From NCBI GenBank assembly GCA_018136815.1, contig CM030933.1, positions 3,812,106 through 3,876,105 of the forward strand: DNA of 64,000 bases. The letters run 5' to 3'. Within the stretch, counting starts at the first letter, position 1; every line of letters starts with the position of its first letter. The position numbers were made by a program, and so were the translations under genes. The notes beneath the pieces are model-generated. The model was not told the DNA's origin. It made no database searches and saw nothing but the letters and a program-made list of their open reading frames with translations. The stretch is from Isochrysis galbana. Lineage: Eukaryota > Haptophyta > Isochrysidales > Isochrysidaceae. This document shows, piece by piece, positions 10,813 to 24,055 of the stretch.

Positions 10813-13376
10813 TCAAGCATAGTCATCGCCATGAAATGAGAGGGGAGGAGGGCGTTCGGGACATGACCTCACCGCTAGTCCTTCTTGGTAAGCCAACTCA
10901 GCCTCGTGCCAAGCACCAAGACCGTGCAGCGCAGCTCCACGCCTGCCGTGTCCTTTGGCCCACTGTGGTCGCAACTTCACTGCGGCGTCGGCGTCCTCAA
11001 GAGCATGACGGAATTGGCCGAGTCGGGCGTGCGCAGCTGAACGATTTGAGCGGAGAATGGCCTCCTCGTCGGCGCGGTTGAATCTCTTAACATCAAGCGA
11101 ATTTCCGCTATGCTCGCTTGGCGAAGAGGAGCCCACCGGTTCGCCATCCGCCGAGGTTGTGCCGGCCAACAGATGTAGCGCATCAGTATAGCACCATATG
11201 GCTTTTCGCAGTGCGGGTACGCTACCCTTGGCGTAGGCGCAAGTCCCCTCGGCTTTGGCCTCTTCCCAATTAGCGGGAGTCGACAACCCCTCCCTGGCGC
11301 CACTCCAGCGCGTTCGAAGATTGCAGCCTCCGCGGTCAATTATGGCCTCGACGTCACGATATCCTCGGCGCCACGCCGCGTCTGTAGCTGTGTCATCGGA
11401 AGTGTCCTTCAGATGGAGCTTGGCTCCGGCGTCAACAAGGAATTGGACTGTCGAGGTGCAGCCATGAGCGGCAGCAGAATGGAGGGCAGTCCCACCGCCC
11501 TCATTGCGCGCGTTGATGTCACAGCCTGGCTGAGATAGAAGCCAATTCACCGCCTCCATCTATCAAGGAGCGAGGGGCAGGCTTGTTCAATAGGCCACAC
11601 AGCCAAAGGATTAGTGCGCAATCAAGATATGAGAGATAGGCTTGCACGTGCAGAAGTAGCTTACGCCCCTCGTGCCTACATGTGCTGGAGCTCGCAGTGC
11701 CAAGTCGACCGAAGGTGCCCGCAATGATATGGGGAACATAACACCTTGCCGTTGGCTGCTGCCCAGTGCAATGCGGTATTGCCCAGCTGCTTCTCGGCAG
11801 TATTTTCCGAACGATTAGATAGTAACCACTGGTGCTCGCCGAGCAATGCCGACATCCGCGCGACGTCGCCTGCCTTCGCCGCCGACATCCATTCACGCAC
11901 ATTCTCGGCATACGCCATCTCCTCAGCGGTTTTGACCGTCTTTGAATCACGCACAACACTGCCTCTGGCCCTCGCGCCGTCACCTCCATCTTGGGCTCCA
12001 TGATCACCACCCTCGCCTTTCTCGCTACCTCGCCGCTCGAACGCACCATTCTCAATCAGTTCCTCGAGACGCTTTAGCCGTTTCGCTCTTCGAACCGCCG
12101 CGAGGCTCTGTTCAATCGCCTGACTACTACCCGTTCTAGTGCGGCCGTCAGCCGCCGTATGCTGAAGTGCCAACGCCTTCTCGTAGGCCGCCTCAGCTTC
12201 TTTGAGTCTGCCCAGGCCATGTAGCGCTGCACCGGCCCGGGAGTGTGCCTACCGACATAACGCAACCCCATAGGATAAGTTGGAGTGGAAGAGGGCCGGC
12301 CCAAAGCACTGGCGCAAGGTACCTTGAACCAATCTGAGCGTTTATCGATGGCTTTGCAAGCCGCATCAAGCGCGGCATTGTAGTCAGCCTGGGCTGTGTA
12401 ACAAGCCGACAAATTCGACCAAAGAACTCCTTCAGCCTCCGAGTCTCCTAGTTGGTCGTCAGTGGAGAAGCAGGAAGAGTGACGTTGTGCAAGACCCATT
12501 GTCCAGCACCAATATCACACCCCGCACGCGACAGGGCGATCTACGGCGAGAATCAATTGAGAAAGTATCTTCCAGAAAGCTGGGTGGCGACCCGCGTAGC
12601 CAACCCTCACCCAACAGCAACAACCAAGCTTGTCTTCACCTGAAAGGCCATGCAAAGCCGTAGTATAGAGCTCGATTGCTCGGTTGTGCTCCTTCCGCTC
12701 GAAGGCCACGTTTCCTGCCGCACGCAACTCAATTATAGACATTTCCGGCTTCCATTTGGCGGCAATGTCACTGCTGCCACCGTTGGCTGTGTCTTTACAA
12801 GCATCATGGCTTTCATCTTCTATGCACGAGTTGTCGTCAGCAACATCGAGCTGATCGATCGCCTCTAGAAGTACTGTGAGGATTTCTTGGCGATTCCGCT
12901 GGCTACGCTGCACGTCAAGGCACGTGATATTGTGTGAGGGTGAGGCTAGCTAAGGGTGAGTCACCGAGGTATGGGCGTGACTTTCCCGCATCCCCTAGGG
13001 CCGTCCGGCGCACCTTGGCCAGATCAAGTGCCGAGTCTCCGAACTCGTCTTTGGCGTGCGCGTCGGCGCCGTGACGCCTAAGCAAGCGAGCGGCATCTAC
13101 ATGCCCATTGAGCACTGCCGCCTGAAGCGCCGTGCTGCCCCCGTGGTTGGTGATGGCCAGTGGCGCGCCGGCCGCAAGTAGCACCCTGAGTGCCTCCGCG
13201 TGACCACGCGCTGCTGCCCAGTGGAGAGCGGTGTTACCGCTGACGGCATCGGGCGTACCCTCGCCGCGGTAGGCAAGCAATTTCGCCGCTTCCCCCCCTG
13301 CTAACATCTCGCGCAGCCGAGCCACCTCGCCCGCCTTAGCCGCCTCGAGGAAGGCGGGACCGAGCGCCATAGCCAT
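10813..13376 (-). CDS. Ankyrin-TPR-ankyrin-TPR repeat protein, five exons
   Basis: A minus-strand gene of about 668 residues. Exons: 13376-13014, 12907-12640, 12447-12323, 12248-11745, 11559-10813. Every junction is GT-AG and frame-consistent (for example AAG|GTGCGC ... GTGCAG|CG). The N-terminal half has ankyrin repeats (GNTALHWAAARGH, GSTALQAAVLNGH), then TPR helices (AAGNVAFERKEHNRAIELYT, WSNLSACYTAQADYNAAL). The second half repeats the order: GNTALHWAAANGK and GTALHSAAAHGC, then RSNRSAAHARLGQFRHALED. This looks like tandem duplication of an ankyrin+TPR cassette. Such proteins are usually cytosolic scaffolds or chaperone partners; no enzymatic domain is seen. A GTGAGG donor-like site near 10868 leaves a further 3' exon possible. 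Confidence 0.88.
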
Positions 13377-13576
13377 GGCGGCGCTGGGCGGGAAAGCGGA
13401 GAGTGCGGTGAACTTGGTTTCCCAGGTTTTCTTTTACTCCTTTACTCTTTACTGCCGGGCCGATGCACCGAAACAGGTGCTTCACCGCAGCTGTTTTGTA
13501 CGGTGGCTCATGGGGGGAGGGCTTTTACGAGAAATATTGGACTCAAAACACGAGAACAAAGCGGAGTGATTTTCGG

Positions 13577-13640
13577 CCGAGGCGTTGCTCCCCCCCCCCC
13601 CGCCCCCCCCCTCCCTCTCCCCCTCGGCCCGGGGGGTGGG
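13577..13640. repeat. C-rich low-complexity run
   Basis: A stretch of C homopolymers broken by G and T lies between the ankyrin-TPR gene start and the first family A element. No other feature is seen. Confidence 0.6.
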
Positions 13641-13723
13641 AGACAGAGGTCGGGAGTCGGGAGCACGGTGAAATCGGCTCGTTGGCCACCTTCCACCTTC
13701 CCTTTTTCACTTTTCCACGTTGA

Positions 13724-14323
13724 CAACTAAGTTTATACTTGGTTCGCCCATGGGGGGGCACGAGCCCCCCCTCCTCTCCACTCCTCCCCTGCCGTGGGGG
13801 AGGAACCACCCATCCTCCTGACATGCCTGATAGCTTGCCAGGAGGCCACTGCCACTCTCCCACTGACAGGCACGCCCCATTCGCTCGTCCTGGCCCCTCG
13901 TGGCCAGCCCCATCGCTCCAACCCCCCCTCCCCCCCTGGTCGAGAGGCAGACAGGTGCAGCGTGGGCGCCCCAGAGGCTCGGGAGCGCCGGCGAGGGAGA
14001 GGCAGGGGAGGCCAGGGCCCAGCCCCAGCCTCCTCTGCCCCCTGAGCTGGCCTCCATGCCTCCATGAGCCTCCAGGGGCCGCCAGAGGGCAGCTGGAGGC
14101 CTGCCGCAGGCGCGCCATCGCGCGTGCCGCAGGAGAGGGGTGTAAAATCGATTTCGTACAGTCCGCTTGCTTAGCGTTTTCGTATAGAACGATACTAACA
14201 TAACAGTCTGAGTGAAAACAAAACTATCACATGGCCCTCTTTTGACGGAACGCGGCTTTGCTACTTGTAGTGGGTAGTGGTTCCATTCGCCACGAGTGCA
14301 GTAAGAATAAAAGGTTTTTTTTT
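13724..14323 (+). mobile_element. Hairpin family A retroelement with target-site duplication
   Basis: Flanked by a direct repeat CACTTTTCCACGTTGA (13708-13723 and 14324-14339), extendable into the preceding T-run. The left boundary is immediately followed by the near-perfect hairpin AACTAAGT-TTAT-ACTTGGTT (13725-13744), then CGCCC and ATGG. The body is the GC-rich core. The 3' end reads ...GTAAGAATAAAAGG followed by a T-run, as expected of a retroposed copy. A foreign segment at ~14135-14270, ending in CCTCTTTTGACGGAACGCG, is the reverse of a family C 3' tail and appears inserted in or fused to this copy. The body encodes no recognisable domain. Confidence 0.75.
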
Positions 14324-14416
14324 CACTTTTCCACGTTGAATTCGAAATAAAAATAAAGCGAAGCACCGAAACAGGTGCTTCCGATTTTCACCTACTTTCG
14401 TCAAAAAACCTGCCCC

Positions 14417-14735
14417 AACTAAGTTTATACTTAGTTCGCCCATGGGGGGGCACGAGCCCCCCTCTCTCCTCTCTCTCCACTCCTCCCCTGCCATGGGGGA
14501 GGATCCACCCACTCTCCTGGCACGCCTGATGGCTTGCCATGAGCACACAGCCCTGCTGACCCATTCCTCTCCCCACAGGCCCGCCTGGCTCGCGCCCGCC
14601 CTGGCCCGTCGTGGCCTGCCCATCTCTCTGACCAGACCCTCCTTCCCCTTGGGCCCCCCTGATCAGGACCCTCCCATACCGTCTCCTGTGGTGCTCCTGT
14701 CCTCCTGTCCTCCTTCCTGGGGGTCCAGATCTGCT
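14417..14735 (+). mobile_element. Hairpin family A retroelement, 5' portion
   Basis: Starts with the perfect inverted repeat AACTAAGTTTATACTTAGTT (14417-14436), then CGCCC and ATGGGGGGG, and continues through the family core to about 14680. The 3' part is missing; the copy abuts a reverse-oriented family D copy. No target-site duplication was found. Confidence 0.7.
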
Positions 14736-14739
14736 CAAT

Positions 14740-15198
14740 GCTTGTCACTTGTCACACTGTTTTGTTGCGACATTCCCCCACGCCCATGGATGGGGGTCAT
14801 GTCTGAGATGGTGCCGGGCCAGCGGGCCAGCCCCTCGTGCCGGAGCACGAGGGCGGTATCGCGGCTGTGTAGGGTCCCGGCCCGGGGGCCTTCCCTAGTG
14901 GAGCGTCCCTCTGGTATGGTGTATGGTGTGGCTGGTGTGGCTGTGGGATGTGATGTGGGCGTGCTGCATGCTGGTTGTTGCCAGCATGCGGGCTGTGGGC
15001 TCGCCGTTCTCGGTGGTGCGCGGGCGTGGCCCGCTGGCTCCTGTGCCCACCTGGTTGGGGGGGTCATCCTGTCGCGGGCGCTTCGGCGACAGCGGCGTGT
15101 CCATCATTGATCATTGCGCGTCGTCCATCGCGGCGAGGCCGGCGGCAGCGAGGGCGGGAGGTGGCGCGCGCTCCATGACCCTATCAGTTTACTCATAG
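14740..15198 (-). mobile_element. Hairpin family D retroelement, 5' portion with decayed ORF1
   Basis: On the minus strand, from the degenerate hairpin at 15181-15198, an ORF begins MERAPPPALAAAGLAAMDD and, after a stop, continues MDTPLSPKRPRQDDPPNQVG. The same leader occurs at 42362 and 60203. PKRPRQDD is a basic, nuclear-signal-like motif. No enzymatic domain is seen, so this looks like an ORF1-type leader of a non-LTR element. Confidence 0.6.
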
Positions 15199-15860
15199 TT
15201 GAGAGAGTTACTGGATATCGGCCTAGTAGGTGTATAGCCCTGAATCTTCAGATGTTTTTAAAAGATTAGTTGTTGTGAGAATGTTAAGGTTAAGCTTTTA
15301 TTATCCTTTAACATAGACATTAGCAAATATCACATGAATATCGGCAAACTTACGACACGACGATCACATGGGGAAATTGCGTGCTAGGTAAATATAGCGC
15401 CACAACTCTCACAGTACACTCACAATAAATTGATCCGCAGCATTAGCAAGATGGTCACGAAAGTTGGAGCGAAACCACACAGCAACAAAGAAAGCAACAT
15501 CGGCCACAAGGAAGTGCACCACCGACAAACGCGGGGCGGAAAGTGTTGGGTGCCCGGGTTGAGATAATCGCGACTCCCATCGGATCGGGCGGGAGTCGGT
15601 TTTCCTTCCGTCTTGAAATATCGTTCGCGATCCGATATCGACTTGGGCGCAGAGCCACAATTCGCACCGCAAGTGCTAATAAGGGAGACTGGATTCGTTG
15701 TTGCCTGCATGCCTTCTCCGTCTTCGAGACGGTTGTGCAACCCCATTTTCTCGACTGCTTAGCAGCACACATGGATGACTCACCGATCCCCTCTGGCATA
15801 CCTTTGGGTCGTTCCGCACACTTCTCTCTCCCGAGTTTACCTCTCACAAGTGTGGCGCAC
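15199..15860. other. Spacer 3' of SQD1
   Basis: Positions ~15228-15260 read TATAGCCCTGAATCTTCAGATG followed by a T-rich stretch, the 3' tail of family D in forward orientation. Nothing else is recognised; GC content is visibly lower than in the neighbouring repeats. Confidence 0.45.
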
Positions 15861-18765
15861 CTACGCGACAACTCCCTTCACCGCCGAACGAGCCTCCGTA
15901 GAGCCAGCGGCGGCGGCGCGCTCCTTGTTCCAATAAGCTTTCGAGACAACCTTGGAGCGGTCGCAGCGGTCCTGTCCATTTGGGGGTGCACAGGGCGAAT
16001 GAGTTCAAACATCGAAACCATTACCGGTAGGCGTTAGCCCTTTTGGACAAAGTGCAAGCGTAGCCGCCCGAGCAATTGAGCTAATAAACCGAACAAATGA
16101 GGCGTTTGGGGTATGAGCCTACGCCAGCATTTACCTGGTACTTCTCGGCGATTTCCGTGACCTCCGCGAGAAGGCCAGCCGAACTCTCAAGTAGAGTGGG
16201 TTCGAGGCCGAGCATCTGATGTGACAGGTGTAGAAGGCGCTCAAAACCACACAATCGTGGCTTGCATCCGTGATTTTTGTGCGCAGGGAGTGGACAAAAT
16301 GCAATTTGACCCACTTGGAATTTGCGGTTGGCGACATCAAGATCGTTCTCCGACGCCTCGTTGCGCGGGTTTTCAACCATCTGCACCTCGACACCCGTCA
16401 GCTTGGCCACCATGGCAGCGACGTCTCGCACGCGGGCCGTCTCGGCGACCTGAAGTATAGGAGTGATCCATGGGATGGTAAACGCTGCGATCACTTTTGT
16501 AGGGCATAGAAAGATTAAAAATCTCCCTCTTGGACAAACCATAGATGCATGGCAAGGATAAAGGCTTACCTGGTTGAGAATTTCGACGGCTCCCCAATCA
16601 CCCTTGGCAGTGGGCGGGTTGGCAACGGCGAGCTCAATACACTTGCAAGTGTCCTTGATATGGATGAAGGCGCGGGTCTGGCCACCGGTTCCGTAGACGG
16701 TGAGCGGGATCCCGCAAGCCGCCTGAACACGTCAAGGTAGTGGAAGAAGTGGGTCCATGAGAAAGGTCCCGATACAAGGTGTTGAGAAACGGTGAGAAGC
16801 TTATTTCCATGCCAATCAGATGTTAGTATCCCCACCTCAAGCGCCAAGTAACAGAAGGCCGCAAGTGTATGTACCTGCATGAGGAAGCGGTTGAGGACGG
16901 TGCCGTACTCGCCATCATAATCGAAACGGTTGATGAGGCGCTCGTCGCGAGCAGTCAGCTCGGTGTTGGTTCCCCAGACAATGCCCTGGAGTGGCAGAGG
17001 GAGGGGTGAAGTTGAGCACCCACGCGTGATAGGGGGTTGCTCAAGGCCACGGCTCCGCCACAACCTACTTGCCGAGGCTCTCATCGGTAATTTAACAATT
17101 GAGCCACATCATGCCGATGCATCTGACCATTTGGATCCACGTCCTTTACCTGGTGGAGGTCAGTCAGGCGGAGCAGGTCGTTCTTGGCATAGAACTGGAA
17201 AAGAACAGCATCGAGGCACTTGGTGGCGTGGTACACGGAGCCCGGGTACGATGGGTGAAGGATGGAGCGCTCACGCCCGCCAGGGAGCGTGACGTCAATG
17301 TAGCCCTCGGGAATCTCACCACCGGAGTTGCCATAGCCATACACACCCATCGTACCTGTAACGGTGCGTGGTAGGAGCTTGGGTAACTGGTTTCTCATGA
17401 TAACATAGAGGCGAGCAATTCAAAGATCAGCCCCGAGCACGTGTGATTGCAAGGTCGTAAACCGTGCCAAGGGTGGCGAGCCCAGCACCCATCCTCCCTT
17501 CAAGAGCATTGCCATCCCCGTTCGCGACACGCTCCATATGCAGCTCTATTGCAGGTTGTCGGCTTCCGCCCTGCTCTGAGACTTAGTTGAAAGGAGGTTG
17601 CTCACCGAGGTGGACGAGGTGAATGTCGAGACCTGACTCGACAATACCGCAAAGCACATTGTGCGTGGCTCCCACATTGTTGTTGACAGTGTAGCGCTTG
17701 GTGGCGGGAGTCTTCTGCGAGTAGGGCGCAGCGCGCTGCTCTGCAAAGTGGACCATGGTGTCGGGTCGCTCCTCCTTGATCATCTGTACGAAGCGATCAT
17801 ACTCGACGGCGAGGTCCAAGTTGACAAAACGGATCGGCTCGCGGTTCGAGATCGAGTTCCACGTGGCAACGCGGACCTGCGACATTGTGGGCCGAGACAT
17901 GAGACCGGAGGCTGTGACCCTCCCGCGATCTCATCACAGGCAGGCTCCTCCACATTGATGCAGTGCGCAAGGAGGCATATCGCACCTCGGGTGTTGCAAT
18001 GGGAGTGAGCGACGAGCAGCCCAAGTCCAGGTCGATTTTGCGACGAGAAAGGTTGTCGATGATCACCACCTGTGTGGGGAGGAGGTGCATGCATCTCGGC
18101 TTTGAGTCTGCAGCTCCCGAAACTCGTGCAAGCTACAGCAGATGCTCTAAATATGACTAGACTCGGGTGAGCTCGTGGCAGAGATCCCAGGCCCAGTCTA
18201 CGAGCGTGCAAAGCGTAAAAATGCTCGCAGTAAAAGGGTTTGGGGCCCTCGTGTCCGCTCGAGTAAAGCAGCATTTGTGAAGATGACTCTCCTGAGTATC
18301 CGCTTCGCATGTGGACCAACACGACCAGCACGAGGCCGGCCAGAGCTCACAGACGGCCTCCCAACCGTGGGAAGCTGTAGGGCGAGCGGACGACCAATGG
18401 AATCCCCAAAGAGGCCACGCGCGCAAAGCACAAGGGCGAGCCGAGGGAGGCGAGGCGATTGGGCTGCTTATGTGGTGGTGGGTAGCAAGTCGCAAGAATC
18501 ACTCCCGCACCTCGTGACCAATGTCGGAGAGATGGAGTGCGACGGGCCAGCCGCAGAATCCGTCGCCACCCAGCACGAAGATTTTCTTCGACTTACCGTC
18601 TCCCGACGACGCGTGCGCGACGGGCTCCACTGGCGCGGTGGCAGTTGCAAGCGGTGCAGCGATGCGCACTGGCGCGACTGTGGTGGGCACACCCGCGGCA
18701 CCAAGGCGGAGGGCGCCAGCCCGTCCGAGCGCGCCAAGCAGCACGAGCGTGAGCGAGTACTGCAT
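15861..18765 (-). CDS. SQD1: UDP-sulfoquinovose synthase, nine exons, predicted plastid-targeted
   Basis: SQD1 makes UDP-sulfoquinovose from UDP-glucose and sulfite for the plastid sulfolipid SQDG. Exons: 18765-18511, 18069-17986, 17876-17606, 17355-17150, 16985-16875, 16722-16570, 16449-16315, 16215-16135, 15971-15861. Together they are 1407 nt (468 residues plus stop), and all eight introns are GT-AG. Residues 1-20 form a signal peptide (MQYSLTLVLLGALGRAGALR), followed by an Ala/Thr/Pro transit-like stretch; this bipartite leader is typical of complex plastids. The NAD-binding motif GGDGFCGW is at ~66-73. HFAEQRAAPYS, LGTMGVYGYGN and YHATK (catalytic Tyr/Lys, ~245-249) follow. The last exon (DRCDRSKVVSKAYW) restores the usual SQD1 C-terminus. 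Confidence 0.95.
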
Positions 18766-19340
18766 GCGTGTGAGCGGAAGTGTGTTCGGTGGCTCGCGCG
18801 GCGAGCTGGGGCGGAGAGAGAGGGGAGAGAGGAAGGGGGTCCGCCGGCTGAGGTCTCGTGGACTCCACAGGCGCGAGATCTCCGCGGAGCGAGCAAAATG
18901 AAGTAGGGGGGGGAGGGGGGGGGGGGGGGGGAGGGGGCTACTGCGGGGGAGGGGGGGATGTGCCTATCGCAGGGGAGGGGGCTTTAACCCTAGTAGTTCC
19001 TAGTCCTCCAGGAGGACGGTGATCGCATCTCGAGTACATAGTGCCATATTAGGAGCCCCTAGGGGCCTAGGGGGGCCCTCCTGGCGCCCCTCTGGCGGGA
19101 CGGCGAGACACATATGGGGCCCCCTGCAGGCTTGGTTTTGAAAGCGCGGGAGCGGGAGCGGGAGAATGTTGCCACGAAACACGAATGCGCTGCCCTCCCC
19201 CTAGATGGGAGAAACGTATTCACCGTTTTTCTACGAAGGCGAAAAACAGGCCGTTTTTGCCGTTTTTGCAAGCCCTTCAGTTTTTGTCTCCGTTTTTGAA
19301 TGGCAACGCGATCACTCATGCACCATGCGCTGAGCGTGAG
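18766..19340. other. Upstream region of SQD1
   Basis: Contains a G-run at 18906-18945 and, at ~19205-19285, the first of several segments with CCGTTTTT and its complement AAAAACAG around GAAGGC. The SQD1 promoter should lie here, but no TATA-like or other motif is convincing. Confidence 0.4.
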
Positions 19341-20640
<1,300 letters not shown>

Positions 20641-20669
20641 CCTCGCCCGGCAAGACTTCGTTAGAGAGC

Positions 20670-21316
20670 CCCCCCCCCGGTACTGTTTTTGGGACTGTTT
20701 TTGTCTGTTTTTCTTTGAAGGCCAAAAACAGACTGTTTTTACTGTTTTTGGACCCCCCCCCACTGTTTTTCCCATCTAGGGCCCTCCCCCTCCCCCCGCT
20801 CCCGGCCGCGAACGCGAACGCGTTCGCCGCGTTGCACCTTGCACCCCCCTCTCCCTCCCGTCACTCACTATCTCTATCCTAGATGTGAAAGACAGAAACA
20901 GTGTTTTTTTTCGGAGGCCAAAAACAGTGTTTTTCACTGTTTTTCAAACGCCCTCCGTTTTTGCCACTGTTTTTTTAGAGCGGGGCTGGGGCTGGGGGCC
21001 GCCCGCGCGCGGCGCGCGCGAGCGCGGCGTGCGCACGCGGGACGCGGGACCGCGGCCACCACCCACCACCACCAGCACGCGCGCGGATCGCGACGCGTGC
21101 GTGGGCTTGGGGTTGAACACCGATAGCGGCTCGCCATCGGCCGAGGGGAGGGGAGGGGGCAGCGGCGGCGCCGCCGGAGGAGCGTAGGACGCAGGACGCG
21201 GAGCCGGAGGAGCGGAGGCGGAGGCGTTCCGCGCGGGGGGGGGGGGGAAGGCCCCCCTGCGGTCCTGCGGTATATGTGGCCCCACTGTTTTTCGAACTGT
21301 TTTTTACTGTGCTTTT
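20670..21316. repeat. CTGTTTTT/AAAAACAG module cluster
   Basis: At 20685-20775 and 20895-20975 a short module recurs: (C/A)TGTTTTT, about ten bases with GAAGGCC or GGAGGCC, AAAAACAG, then two or three further CTGTTTTT words. Related copies lie at 19205-19285 and 22071-22115. Between them the sequence is GC-rich, with CG-rich words near 20800 and 21000-21060. No gene is recognised. Confidence 0.6.
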
Positions 21317-22060
21317 TTTCTAAGTTTATACTTAGTTCGCCCATGGGGGGGCACGAGCCCCCCCCTCTCTCCACTCCTCCCCTGCCATGGGGGAGGAACC
21401 ACCCATCCTCCTGGCACGCCTGATGGCTTGCCAGGAGCCCACTGCCCTGCTGACCCACTCTCTCAGTGGCAGGCTCGCCTGCCTCGCGCGTCCTGGCCTG
21501 TCGTGGCCAGCCCATCGCTCCAACCCCCCCTCCCCCCCTGTTCGACAGGCAGACAGGTGCAGAGTGGGGGCCTCTGAGGCCCAGGAGCGCCAGCGAGGGA
21601 GAGGCAGGGGAGACCAGGGCCCAGCCCCAGCCTCCTCTGCCCCCTGAGCTGGCCTCCAGGAGCCTCCAGGGGTCGCCAGAGGCAGCTGCAGGCCTGTCGC
21701 AGGCGCGCCATCGCGCGTGCCTGCAGGAGAGGGGAGAGAGAGCGCGGAGAAGGGGGTGGGCGGAGCGAGGGCTCCGCTCACCGGAAAATATGTAAGTCCC
21801 GCACCTGTTTACAGGAGAAGTCGGGACTGAGGACGCCGCCAGCCCGGTAGGCATAGGAGGAAGGGGGGAACGGATCACCGGGGGGGGGCGCGGGCCACCG
21901 ACCATATCTAAGCCCTTTTCCCCTATCCCCCTAGTAGTGCACGGGGGGAGTCGCCTGATGGCGGGGGGAAAGGACCGGGAGAGAGGGGGTGTAGAAAGTT
22001 TTGCTGCGTGAGTAGAAAGTAGAGGGTCCACGGCCGCGTGTGCGGTGAGACTATTAAGAA
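21317..22060 (+). mobile_element. Hairpin family A retroelement, near full length
   Basis: Begins at CTAAGTTTATACTTAG (21320-21335) plus TTCGCCC and ATGG, runs through the shared GC-rich core (21340-21730), then the distal part containing TCCCGCACCTGTTTACAGGAG, CCCCCTAGTAGTGCACGG and GTCGCCTGATGGCGG. It ends GTGCGGTGAGACTATTAAGAAG at ~22050. This copy displays the whole family layout and lies inside a CTGTTTTT module (21278-21315 and 22071-22112), which suggests insertion into it. Target duplication is unclear because both flanks are T-rich. Confidence 0.7.
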
Positions 22061-24055
22061 GTTAATTAATTAATTACTGTTTTTTTTCGATTCCCAAAAA
22101 CAACTGTTTTTAATGTCTTTCTAGACCTCACCCGCTGTCTTTCACATCTAGGATCTCTATGGGGGTGCGGAGGGCACCAGCTACAATGGGCGAATGAAGG
22201 GCTAAATAAGCTCCTTATCCTTATGGCCTATGGGTTCCGGTAAAGGGATCAACAAAAAATTGGGAGTCCTCCGCCGACATTTTCTCGCAAAAAATACCGA
22301 ATTCCGAATAATTTCAGGCGTTCGAAGGCCGTGCGCAAAATAGAGTCGACCCAACTCTGGTTCCGACGCCACGCGTCGCCCTCCTCCGACCTTCAGTCTA
22401 CCTCATCGCTCGTGGCTCGTGGTGCTCGATGGCAGACACTCTCAGACCCGACTCTTACTATGATCTATCAGACATTTTCCCGCCAGCAACAATCAACGAA
22501 CCTTCTACGACCGCGTCAGCTGCCGGCTCGATCGAACGGCCCTCTGCCTGTGAGCCTATAGTCATCGCGTGTTCGACACAGAATCGCTTAAACCATTCTG
22601 GTCAAAACTAGAAACTAGCGGACAATATAGATAGACAATAATAATAGTAAAACATCTGAGCGTTAGTACCACTACTGCCACTAGCCACTAGCCCGGTACT
22701 ATCACGACACCCCTCAGCGCACCTGCCCGTACGCCTTGACGTGTGCTGTCATCCTAGAATTTTTATTGTACCTAGACACCTAAAACAATCGCTATCTAAT
22801 AGATCCCCAGCTTCCAACTTGCTGAAACCGAAAAACTCGAACTCGAACGCGAAAAGCGATTTTTTTGTATACGAATGTTGAAGACTACGGCCATTGACGT
22901 TTGACGTTCAACGACCCACGGGCAGATTCACACATACGGACTCACAGGGCACCTAAGACGCTCGACCCAGTGGATTGGAGCCCTACTCCTACTCAGCATT
23001 CCCTACTACTTTGCCGAGGTGTCGTTCCGTCAATTGTGGGACATCAGTCGAATTGAGCGATCAAATGTCCACAGTTATTTAAAATTAAATAAGGGCTAGC
23101 ATCTGCCTTTCCCGCGGTGCATGTTCCCCCGCGGGGACGCCGTGCGTGCGCATACCCCTCTTTTGACGGAACGCGACTTCGCAGGGCTCTACCCGCGAGC
23201 GACGAAATCACGCTCGCTAGGGGCGAGGTGGAGGGCGCAGGCGACGCGGCGCGCCCGCGCGCCCGCGCAGGGCTCTGTTCTGCATCCACGGGGGTAACCA
23301 TGCCCGGGGAACGCAGGCGCGCGTCGCACAGCTTGACAGCTTGACCTTGGTGCACTTTGCTGTGGTCGACGTCGATTTCGCACGAGTCGCACGCGCGCGA
23401 AAACGTTTTTGGGTCTGTGTGTTGAATGGCGTCGAAAATGTGCACATATTTCTTATAAGATTCTGTCTAATATACCCATTTCCAGTAGAATATAGAATAC
23501 CCTAAAGATCGCGTGATAAAACCTCAGTGATAGTGAACTTTCACCCTTAGAAGTTAAAAGGTTTGTTTGACCGCCCTACAAGTAAGTTTCAAGTTTCGGT
23601 CAAATTTCAAATTTCTTCAAATCGCGAAAACAAACACCTGAAACCCGGCCGGCGGCCGGGGCTAATCGTGAGGTTGTATGTAATTGCGCAATGCAGGCGC
23701 CCGAGAGGCGAGAGGGCCGAGGGCACGACTTGCTTGAGAAGCGAGGGGGCGCAACGGCAAAAACGCAAAAACAAATTTCAAATCTATAGCAGAATCGCAC
23801 ATTTTTCGAAATCAAGATCTGTGAATCACCTGGGCTTTTTCAGACCATGCATGGGGAATCCTAATAATCTGTGTGCTGTGTGCTGTGAGTCTGTAACCGT
23901 TCAACCACCTTACTCAAAAATATTCAGGCCTACAGCCATGAATACAACAAACCGGGAAACGCAAAAGATTCTCAAAACTGCACATGATTTCATGAAGCGA
24001 GCGTATCTATCGAAGAAACGAATCTCGACTTCTCAATCTTGACGTTCGCCGCCAC
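22061..24055. other. Gene-poor, lower-GC spacer with a 3' tail repeat
   Basis: A CTGTTTTT module lies at 22071-22115. A short ATG frame at 22429-22611 (MADTLRPDSYYDLSDIFPP..., 60 residues) is unrecognised. At 23025-23085 is the conserved tail GTTCCGTCAATTGTGGGACA with CAAATGTCCACAG, and at 23110-23180 a fragment of the arm repeat of the 51.2-53.2 kb element joined to CCTCTTTTGACGGAACGCG. The remainder to 24040 is A/T-rich, with repeated AAATTTCAAAT words and no convincing coding. Confidence 0.45.

Noticed and set aside
13543-14366. Several 100-220 residue frames in the family A core (Gly/Pro/Arg-rich)
   Set aside because: The same core recurs in every family A and C copy with frame-disrupting indels and no third-position pattern, so it is not protein-coding.
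22429-22611. Gag-like leader of a retrotransposon (MADTLRPDSYYDLSDIFPP)
   Set aside because: No LTR, zinc knuckle or downstream pol frame was found; too short to support a call.
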